The notes below the pieces were generated by a model. It saw only the letters and a program-made list of their open reading frames with translations, did no database searches and had not been told where the DNA came from. Source: Pratylenchus scribneri (taxonomy: Eukaryota > Nematoda > Chromadorea > Rhabditida > Pratylenchidae). From it: a DNA stretch of 64,000 bases. The translations under genes were made by a program, and so were the position numbers. Below, one piece after another: positions 55,913-64,000 of the stretch; position 1 is the first letter of the stretch; the number at the start of each line of letters is the position of its first letter. The DNA lies in assembly GCA_030063045.1 (NCBI GenBank), contig JAQSEB010000001.1, forward strand, positions 3,534,001 through 3,598,000. Reading direction: 5' to 3'.

Positions 55913-58900
55913 ATGTCCGGTCTTGACGACAATCCATTTGCCGATCCATTCAAGGTTCGCAATAAAGGGAATTTTGTCCATAAAGAATGTCGTAATGGGT
56001 TGTATAAAATTCGAAACAATTTGCTACGGTCAATTTTGGCCTAATAATTTGATCACTTGAAAGACAATTTATTTATTTATATAAATAGCTGAAAAGCAGC
56101 TATTTAAATTAAAATATATCCCATATTTGGCCTCAAGATTGGGGATAAAATTGATGCTTTGGATTAGACTTGGTTGTCAAGACTAGGAATAGTAAAATAG
56201 CTAAATACATAGGCTAAGCTTTCAGTGATCCATCCAAACATGTGTCCAAAATGCATTAAAATTTCCAAACAATACATTGTTTTCCACATATTTGTTTCAT
56301 TTTTACGGAATGAGCTTATTAGTTTAATTTAAATGGCACTTTTGACCAAATGCCCAAAATTAGTAATTTTTCAACAACTAGTAGACAAGACCAACACTAT
56401 GGAGTATAAACATTAAAAGAAGATAATATATATTAGGCTAATTAATTAAAATAAGGGGATTAATCTAGTTCAATAGCTGGCCTATATTTTTATTTAAATT
56501 ACAAAAATGTTACTCTATTCTATTACATATACCGTAGTTTCAGTGAGTTGTCTAAAAAGCTTATTATTATTAGTCCCATTCAGTCTTTTAGCCTAGACTG
56601 AATTGTTTAAACATATTCCTTGTCACCATGAAAAGTTAAATAAAATTATATCAAAATTCAAAATTAATAGTTAATCATTTTTTTGATTCCAATATCAAAA
56701 AATTTTGTCGAATGGATCAAAGCACAAATATAATTTCGTTTTCTAAATTCAGGATCCAGCTGTTCAACGTGCCGCAAGACCATCGCCGGCGGAGGAGGCA
56801 AATCCGATCAAAATGGGTGGCGGCATTCAACCACCACCGCCCCAACAACATTCGCCAAAAACCGGCTATGGGGGCACTTCGCAAACTCCGCCTAGACCGG
56901 TTAATTTTTTAATTCAATATGGGCATATAAATTGGAAATAAATTTGGCAATTTTTATCGAAAAATATAATTTAAATTCCTCATTTTTAATATTTGCGCGT
57001 TCCATGGAAAAATTTTTTAAAACTTTTCAATCAAACCATGTTTTTCTAGTTTAACATTTAAAGTATATATTTGTAACTGAGATTTCAGTATTTAAAAAGA
57101 GTTTTCCAACAAACTAATCCAAAATCATCACTGGTTTTACAAGTTTAATTAATCCTTGTAATGGTAGTTTTATTGTTTGGGTTCTCACTTTTTTTAGAAT
57201 TTGAAGGGTTTATGGTCCCCCCCCCCCCCCCCCCCCCATGGGTCTTCAGGATTAGAGTTAGACGTTAGAGTCATTCGGGTTCGAGTATAGATTATGGATA
57301 TGTGGTAAAAATGATCTCAGATATACCATATCCCTAACAACCGAAGGGGGACACTTCACTTTCATCCTTCTCATGAAAAAAGGATGTAAACTCCAGAAAT
57401 ACCCCTGTAATTTAATAAATAGCCTAAACCAGTTTAGATAAAATATAGGTATCTTAAATAAACCATTTTCAGTGAACCCGCAACCACCCTCATTCATTAT
57501 TCCTTTTTTCTACTTTCTATTCCTGGATTTTGAATCATTAGATAAATTTGAAAAATTCCCCATTCTTCTTTGCAATTTGCATACTTGCTTTTTTCACGTT
57601 CAGTCCTTTATTCCAAGCATTCCTTTTTTACATATCGATTTTTCGTATGCATATTCCGTTACTAACTCACGTCCTTCCCCCGCCAATGCCAATGCTTCTC
57701 GTTTTTTTCCATGGCCACAGTCCGCCGCATAGGCCAACTATTTTTCCCATTCCTCTATAATGGTTAAGAAGTGCCAATGCCGTCCGTAGCCCCTTAGTCC
57801 CAATTCTCAAAGCGGATGCCAATATTTGGTCACCGTTTTCGATGTCCTCTTTTGCTATTTCTATTTCTGCTCTTATATATACTCCTCTACTGAATAAAAA
57901 TTATATAACTATTAAGTATTCATGCTAACGGAAATTTTTAATGTTACTTTTTTTCCAATATGCAAAAATGTAGGAGAGGGAGCGGATTTTAGGTCGCAAA
58001 AATCGCAAAATAGGTGCCTATGCCTATTTAGATTTTTTTCGGGAAATTTGCCAAAAATAGGTCTTAAAAAACCTAAAATTGGTAATTTTTGGCTTTTTAT
58101 TGAATTTTTAACATGAAATTTTCCTTTAAAAAGTGAAAAATTGGTAAAAAAATAGGTCACAATTTTGTAAAAAAAGCATGAAATAAATGAACAAAAAAAG
58201 CATTTATGTGTTTTTCTCATCAAATCTGATGAAAACAAAAAAAGGTCAAAACCTAAAAATCCGCTCCATGTAGAACTGCCTAAAAAGTAGATATTTTTTA
58301 AATTTTTTCAGAAATTTTTTTATTTAGATAATTCATCCCATTTCTTTTCTTTTTAATATTCAATTCCCACTTTTTAAGATTGTCTTGTCTCATAAAAAAT
58401 AATTTAAAAATTTTAGAAATTTTTAATTCCAAATATTTGATCGAATTTATAAATTATCAAATCATCTTTAATTTCTCTTTTATTATATTATAAAATGGTG
58501 AGTAAATTTTTATTTTGAAAATTAACTATGGGGTGCAAAAAATCGTTTTGTTAAGTTATAATTTCCTCAAATATTTCTACTAAACAGGTTCAAACCGCTG
58601 TGCCAATGAATGAGGACGAATTATTCCGCCAACAAGAGGAGTTGCGCAGACGAGAACAGGTAAAATAACATTTTAATAATTTATAAATAAAATAAAATTT
58701 ATTTATTTAAAATTAACAAATAAATTATTTAGGAATTGCTTCAACGCCAGCAAGAATTTCAACGGCAACAAATGGGCGGTGGCGGAGTTGGAGGCCCGGC
58801 TCAACGACCGCCACATAATTGGCCACCACTTCCACAATTCATTCCGTTGCAGCAGGGTTGCCAGAATGTCCCCCCACGGGGGGCATTTGCCCCCTTTTTG

Positions 58901-60637
58901 AGATTTTGCCCCCTTTTGTGCCCCCCGAGCCGAGTTGCCCCCCAAATGCCCCCTTTTTAAAATTTTGTCATTTTTTCCCTTTTTTATTATTTTTTGGTCT
59001 AATTTTTCGCTGCGCGGCAAATTTTTGGTCTAATTTTTCGCTGCGCGGCAAATTTTTGGTCTAATTTTTCGCTACGCGGAAAATTTTTGGTCTAGTTTTT
59101 CGCTGCGCGGCCATTATTGGAAAAATTTTTGCATTTTTGGCACTTTTTAAAAATGCCCCCCAAAATGCCCCCTTTTTTACTGAAAATGCCCCCCAAATGC
59201 CCCCTTTTTTTTCCAAAATGCCCCCCAAAGTAAAAATCCATCTGGCAACCCTGCGTTGCAGCCTTGTTTCTACCAGGACATTGATGTGGAAATACCCGTT
59301 CAATTTCAGGTTGAATTTTTATAATTTTTTTTTTAAAATTAGATACTTATTACGCTTGGGATAAGATTTTTTGTCTCACTTTTCGGTTCTTTTTGGCCTC
59401 TAATTAGATGCTAAAAAGACCTCCCGGTAGTCTAGTTGGTGTCACACATTTTTGCCAAAAAAAAATTTAATTCTATTTTCCGCTAAAAACATGTTTTTAG
59501 GGGTTTTGGATGATGGGGAATCCGATTTTGGAAATTATTTTTCATGAATTAAATTTCCTGAACCATTATAGGTACAGGTTTATAAACCGGTTTCGAAAAA
59601 ATTGAACTTTGGTAATTTAGGTCATATAATACATCATTCGACGCGTATCGATATGCTGATCACGAATCTGCTATTTGTTATAAAAACCCAAAAACTAAAA
59701 AAATTATAATTAAACAAATCATTAAATAAAATAATCCAAATTTTAAATAAATTCATTCATTTAATTAGGAAACCGTTCGCCTTGTCTACTATGTCTATTT
59801 GGTTTATGTACTCGCTTCGGTGGCCAATGTTTTTGGGGCCTTTTTTTATTTGATGGCCGACGGTACCATTGGTCTTTTGCTTTTGGCCATAATCCAGCTG
59901 GTTATTTTCACTCCGTGCGCATTCCTCTTTTGGTTCCGTCCTGTCTATAAGGCATTCCGGTGGGCAAATTAATTTTATAAATTGAAGAAAATTAAAATAT
60001 TAATTTTTTTCAGCGATGATTCCTCCTTCAATTTTATGATGTTTTTCCTGGTTTTATTTTTCCACACAATTTTTTGCATGGTCCAAATGCTTGGCCTCAA
60101 CTATGCAATGTGAAAAATAAATTAAAATAATTAATTAAAAATGCTTAAAAATTATTTTTTATTTATTTCCAGTGGCTGGACAGTCACATTACATGTGTTC
60201 GGCACTCATTGGTTCATTGCCCTCATTATGCTTATCCCAACGTTGGGCTTCACAGCCGCCTTCATTGGCATGGTGTTTTCATTGATTAAGGTGAAAAAAT
60301 TATTTTTATTAAATATTTAAAATTATTAAAAAAATTTTTATCTAAAGGTCCATCAATTCTATCGGGGTGCCGGATTCAGTTTGGACAAAGCTCGTCAAGA
60401 ATTCAGCAATGGGGTAATGGCGGACAGGAATGTGCAGAATGTGAGTGGCAAAATAATTTAAATTAAATTAAATTAATTTGAATTATAACTAGAAATTACA
60501 CAAAAATTCAAATATTCTAATAAATTAAATCATTTATAAAATTTCAATAAAATTATTAATTATTTTAGGCCGCCAATCACGCTGCCCGTGCCGCCGCCAA
60601 TCATGCAGTGAATGAAATGGTCAGTGGACGATATTAA
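55913..60637 (+). CDS. Secretory carrier-associated membrane protein (SCAMP)
   Basis: Post-Golgi and endosomal trafficking protein, about 330 residues in about ten exons. It starts MSGLDDNPFADPF, the NPF-type EH-domain ligand of the family; a Pro/Gln-rich linker follows (56753-56900), then a coiled coil (MNEDELFRQQEELRRREQ at about 58605; ELLQRQQEFQRQQ at 58733). NWPPLPQFIPLQ is separated by an inserted element from PCFYQDIDVEIPVQFQ (59262-59309), the conserved pre-membrane E-peptide. Four membrane segments come next: LVYYVYLVYVLASVANVFGA, IGLLLLAIIQLVIFTPCAFL, FNFMMFFLVLFFHTIFCMVQ and HWFIALIMLIPTLGFTAAFI. The tail is HQFYRGAGFSLDKARQEF and ends VSGRY at 60637. Unless the 401-bp element at 58853 is spliced out, the frame stops at about 58957 and the membrane domain is lost. 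Two long introns (about 55955-56752 and 56903-58588) carry repeats. Confidence 0.9.
57205..57385. repeat. Dispersed repeat E, copy 2, with a C20 run
   Basis: A run of about 20 C (57218-57237), then CATGGGTCTTCAGGATTAGA, and later CGAAGGGGGACACTTCACTT and TCTCATGAAAAAAGGATGTA. Parallel to 34290-34460. In a SCAMP intron. Confidence 0.55.
57977..58267. mobile_element. MITE-like element in a SCAMP intron
   Basis: GGAGCGGATTTTAGGT at 57979 and ACCTAAAAATCCGCTCC ending 58267 are inverted copies. ATGTAGGA before and ATGTAGAA after suggest an imperfect 8-bp target duplication, though three bases separate the left copy from the arm. The interior is AT-rich with several AGGTC/AGGTG and CCTAAA motifs. 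Non-coding. Confidence 0.6.
58853..59253. mobile_element. hAT-type MITE inserted in a SCAMP coding exon
   Basis: Terminal inverted repeats CAGGGTTGCCAGA (58853) and TCTGGCAACCCTG (ending 59253) are perfect over 13 bp. The target 8-mer CGTTGCAG is directly repeated on both sides (58845-58852 and 59254-59261). Inside, TGCCCCCC(A)AATGCCCCCTTTT blocks occur in both halves and a roughly 31-bp unit (TTTTTGGTCTAATTTTTCGC + TGCGCGGCAAA) recurs about four times at 58992-59112. Non-coding. Together with the duplicated target it adds 409 bp, which is not a multiple of three. Confidence 0.92.
59310..59768. other. SCAMP intron with AAACCGGTTT-type sequence
   Basis: Contains ATAAACCGGTTTCG near 59581, like the composite repeat at 15-19 kb, but no full copy. 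Otherwise unremarkable intron DNA. Confidence 0.4.
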
Positions 60638-60639
60638 AA

Positions 60640-61415
60640 AGAAATACCGACAAAGGAAAGATGAATTGAAACTTGAACATTGAATGATGACGGATATATT
60701 TTTTCCAACTGATTTTTTGGTGATTTTTATACGCATTTTCTCAATTCTATTATATTTTACATTCTTCAATTTATACAATTTTTTAATATTTTTCATATAT
60801 TTTAAATTCGACAATACAATTTTTTATATTTTTTTGGCAATGAAATTTAGTAAAATTCGAATATAAAAAATAGTATTTTGATCTATGATGTGTACAACTT
60901 TCAAAAATCGGAAAATATTTTATCCCTGTGGGCCCCACTATTATTTTTTGAGGAGTGGAAGAGAAGGGAATTTGAGTAAATGGATGGCCACAAAATGCTA
61001 TGGTGGTAGAAAGGTTGGGCCATAATATTGGGGAGAGAATTCGAACCCGCGGTCGGGGAAGGGGCCAGCAGGATCCCAGAGGGATGATGCCAATGTGGAA
61101 TATGTGGATATTGAGGAATAGAAAATGCGCCGGCGGGGAGAAATAGGTAAATGAAATTCTTCACAAGATCAGTATATTAGAGGTGAAAAAGAAATGAAGA
61201 AAATTATGAGAAAATAGGCCCAGAGGCGCGCGACTTTGTTTTTTTTTTTTTTGCCTAATAGAGAATTGTCAGAGTAGTCATAATTATTTGAATTTGAGGA
61301 GAAGAAATGCATTATTTCTATTTTTCCATTTTATAAAAAATTATTCAGAATATTAATTCCTTTGAAAATTAAGTGAAAACTAAATTAATCAATTTAATAT
61401 ATAATAATTTAGCGT
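60640..61415. other. Intergenic between SCAMP and the secreted Gly/Gln-rich gene
   Basis: 3' flank of SCAMP, a GC-elevated island (60920-61150) with an unsupported 87-codon minus-strand frame, and a T run at about 61228. Promoter of the downstream gene presumably lies here. Confidence 0.4.
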
Positions 61416-61419
61416 AAAA

Positions 61420-63184
61420 ATGTTAACAAAATATTCTCTCATTTTTTTATTATTATCCACAAATTTCCTTTTAATAAATTCAATGAAAAAATATAAATCG
61501 GTTGCCGAAAATGAAAAGGGTAAAGGAAAGGAAAAAGAAAATACTGATCAAAGCCAATCGCCGCAACATTCTCAACAACCGCAACCGCAACAAACTGTCC
61601 ATGGAAAAGATAAAGGAAAGGAAATTGTTACCACCCACCAAATTTCTACTCTCCCTAGTGGTTGCTTTTGTATTAAAATTTTTAAAAATTCATTTAAATA
61701 AATTTTAAATTTTTTTTAATAAATAAATTAAAATTATTTTCGCTAATAAAATTCGACAAATTTTCATCAGAATTGCCAGCAACTAAAATTATCAATCTTG
61801 GACCTAAACCAGTAATAGATAAGAAAAAAAGATTTATTCCGTCAAAGAAAGCTCCAATTATTCTTCATGTTATTGATGATAATTCAAAATATGCTAGCAT
61901 GGTTCAGAAATGTGAGAGTTTAAAATTTGATTTTTTTTATTTGAATTTTTAATGTTTAAAGGTAATTTATTTAAATTGATTATTTTTAATTTTAAATAGT
62001 AATTTAATAAAATTAAATGAATTAATTCAAGTTACTGGAATACCTGCTGATGCCAAAAAGGCATCAGAACGACTAAATATACAAAACTCTCTAAATCCTA
62101 AACCAATTTCGTCGCAAACGCATCCAAGTAAAAATTAAGCGATATTATGCAATTGGTAAACATTTTCATCACAGATGAACCTTCGGGGACTGTCAATTTT
62201 CCTGCATTAATAGAAAAAATTTTGTCTGGACAACCGATAGGCAATTTTCAATTTCATCAACAGAATATGCAGGGAATTCAGCCAAATGTTGGAATACAAT
62301 ACAAAATTGGCAATGAATTTTATGGAATTGGTGGATCAGCGGAAGGAAGTAACATTGGTACAAATCAAGCAACGGGACATACCACGACATTTTCTGATCA
62401 ACTAGGGAAAGGAGGATTTAATTGGAATTTGGGAAATGATTCTTCTGGACAATTTTCTGGATTTCAAAAGCTACAGGGAATTGGAGGAAGCAGCGGAATT
62501 CCTAGATCTACTGCTGATGAAAATCGAGGAACGGGACAATTATTATTGGGGATGGGCAATATCTTGAATTATGGACAAATCGCCGGACTTCAAATTCAAA
62601 AGCAACAGGGAATAGAAAGGGAGAATCATGGATCTGTGGAAGGAAGTAATAGATTGGTTGATGGAAATCAAGAAACAGGACAATTAGGATTAAGGAAAGG
62701 AAGATTTGACTTGAATTCTGCTCCATTTTCCGAAATTCATCAACAACATGGAATAGGGGGAAATAGTGGAATTCATAGACCTACTGGCAATGATGAAGGA
62801 TCCGGCAGTAGAAAATATTCATATCATCAATTTTTGGTGAAAGGGAAATCAAGTGGAAATGAAGAATCCAATCAAGAATTGAGTGGAAGTGAAACAGAAT
62901 CCGATGATGGAATAGCCCAGCAATTTTCGCAAGAAACAAGCGAAACCGTTGTAGTAAGAAAAGCACCATCGACAGAATTAAAATTAAATACAAATACAGA
63001 TCAATTGCAACAAATTTTCTTAGGCCATAAGAGAAGCAGAAAAGATTCGATTTCAAAGAAAGAAGGAACTTCTAAATCAATTCCAAATGAAAGTGACAAA
63101 TTTGCTTCACAAAATCAAGAAGAATTCAGTCCTCCTCATTCTTCGCAAAAACTACCATTGGAGAAGAAGTCCAAAAAACAGTAA
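61420..63184 (+). CDS. Secreted Gly/Gln/Ser-rich protein with basic C-terminus (effector-like)
   Basis: A 494-residue protein in four exons: 61420-61657, 61771-61911, 62032-62127 and 62175-63184. All junctions keep phase 1 and the exon lengths sum to a whole number of codons, which supports the model. MLTKYSLIFLLLSTNFLLIN is a clear signal peptide. A Lys/Gln-rich segment (KGKGKEKENTDQSQSPQ) follows, then ATKIINLGPKPVIDKKKRFI and IQVTGIPADAKKASERL. The long last exon is rich in Gly, Gln, Asn and Ser with diverged repeats (GIGGSAEGSN; GIGGSSGIPRST; GIERENHGSVEGSN; GIGGNSGIHRPTG). The C-terminal part is acidic (ESNQELSGSETESDD) and then strongly basic (GHKRSRKDSISKKEG; LEKKSKKQ), like nuclear localisation signals. 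No cysteine-rich or enzymatic domain. Signal peptide plus nuclear signals is a pattern seen in host-directed nematode secretions, but the role is inferred. Confidence 0.75.
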
Positions 63185-63189
63185 AGAAT

Positions 63190-63840
63190 ACTGACAAAAG
63201 GAAGGATCCAATGTTGATTTGAAAGAGAAGCAAATTGCAACGTTTATTTGATGTGAAAACAAAAAAAAATACATATATTTTTAATTTCAAACTTTCAACT
63301 GTTTATATTTTTATTCTTTTCAATTCAACAAATTTTTTATTTTTATTTTCGGATATGTTAACCATTTTTTCGATAAATTCTATTTGACAATTAATTCTTG
63401 ATTGAAAAAGGTTTGGAGACAAATTAATATTTTATATATAAATCAATATACTGACAAAATTTAAAATTTATTTAAAATTTTTACCTTTTTATTAATGCAA
63501 AATTTGCCGGAAATTTGTGGAAGATAAAATCATAAAATGAAATTGAACAATATATTTTTCTTTTCTGAGGCAAATTTAAAAGTCTATCATTAAAAGTATG
63601 ACGTATAATGCTTTTTTACATGCATTTTTCCTATTCTATATTTGTTGGCTATTTTTTCAATCTAATTTACATTCTCCATTTTTTTTTTACATATTTTTCA
63701 TATTATTTTCTTTAAAAAAAATTATTACTTTCTTGCTGAGATTTCTTTAGGCAAAATAATAGATGAACAAACAATTTTACTATGGATTGACGATTGGGTC
63801 GAAGGATATAACAAAAAGTGCCTTGCCCATGATCATCCCT
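63190..63840. other. 3' flank of the secreted gene, no further gene
   Basis: AT-rich DNA with polyadenylation-like motifs; no exon supported. Confidence 0.5.
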
Positions 63841-63842
63841 TT

Positions 63843-64000
63843 TCCATAGGGTTAATTCCCCGTCCCGCGGGGCGGGGACGCGGGGCGGGGAATCCATGAA
63901 TTTTGGGCAAATTCCCCGCCCCGCTCCCCGCACCCTGATTCCCCGCATTCCCCGTTCCCCGCACTTCGACTCCCCGCCCCGCAACCTTTTTAAAAGGCAA
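63843..64000. mobile_element. GC-rich element, cut by the window edge
   Basis: It starts abruptly at TAGGGTTAATTCCCCGTCCC and consists of CCCCGC/GCGGGG blocks in both orientations, in sharp contrast to surrounding AT-rich DNA. The TAGGGTT start resembles the hAT ends seen at 20794 and 58853. The right end lies outside the window, so target duplication cannot be checked. Confidence 0.45.

Noticed and set aside
60901..61164. 87-codon minus-strand frame starting with a hydrophobic stretch
   Set aside because: Hydrophobic start is short and Pro-containing, and the rest is low-complexity His/Pro/Ser with no further exon.

Overview
The window reads as AT-rich nuclear DNA of a nematode. The genes are split into many short exons by introns that are mostly 40-70 nt and end in TTTTAG or TTTCAG. 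Several start codons sit just after a 3' splice-like AG, as expected for trans-spliced leaders. The families fit too: a divergent ionotropic glutamate receptor, a serpentine receptor, MATH-BTB and SXP/RAL-2-like secreted proteins. The set of secreted, low-complexity proteins would suit a plant-parasitic tylenchid, but that is inference. All multi-exon models here were assembled by eye from splice signals and reading phase, with no transcript evidence.

Left part (1-14.3 kb): the 3' end of an unknown gene (+), then a minus-strand ionotropic-glutamate-receptor-like gene (245-4271), then a large minus-strand two-BTB gene resembling BTBD8 (5076-14274). The last appears to hold a plus-strand MATH-BTB gene and a 1.26 kb foldback element inside one 4.1 kb intron.

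Middle (14.3-30.1 kb): no convincing protein-coding gene. A GC-rich tandem duplication is followed by about 4 kb of composite AAACCGGTTT-rich repeat with hairpin units and tRNA-like (SINE-type) pieces. After it come a dispersed repeat split by a hAT element that keeps a transposase remnant and a perfect 8-bp target duplication, another foldback element, a 24-bp minisatellite, and a G-tract hAT-like element, also with an 8-bp target duplication.

Right part (30.1-64 kb): a secreted Pro/Ala-rich protein; gamma-glutamyltransferase; an SLC36/PAT-like amino acid transporter; two small secreted proteins of 227 and 228 residues; a seven-transmembrane receptor; a small coiled-coil protein; SCAMP; and a 494-residue secreted Gly/Gln/Ser-rich protein with a basic C-terminus. 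A 40-bp minisatellite lies between the receptor and the coiled-coil gene.

The most striking single observation is a 401-bp hAT-type element inside the most conserved exon of SCAMP. Its 8-bp target duplication ends in a ready-made splice acceptor, so the element may be removed as a new intron. The genes do not form a pathway; the shared theme is heavy loading of introns and intergenic DNA with small inverted-repeat elements.
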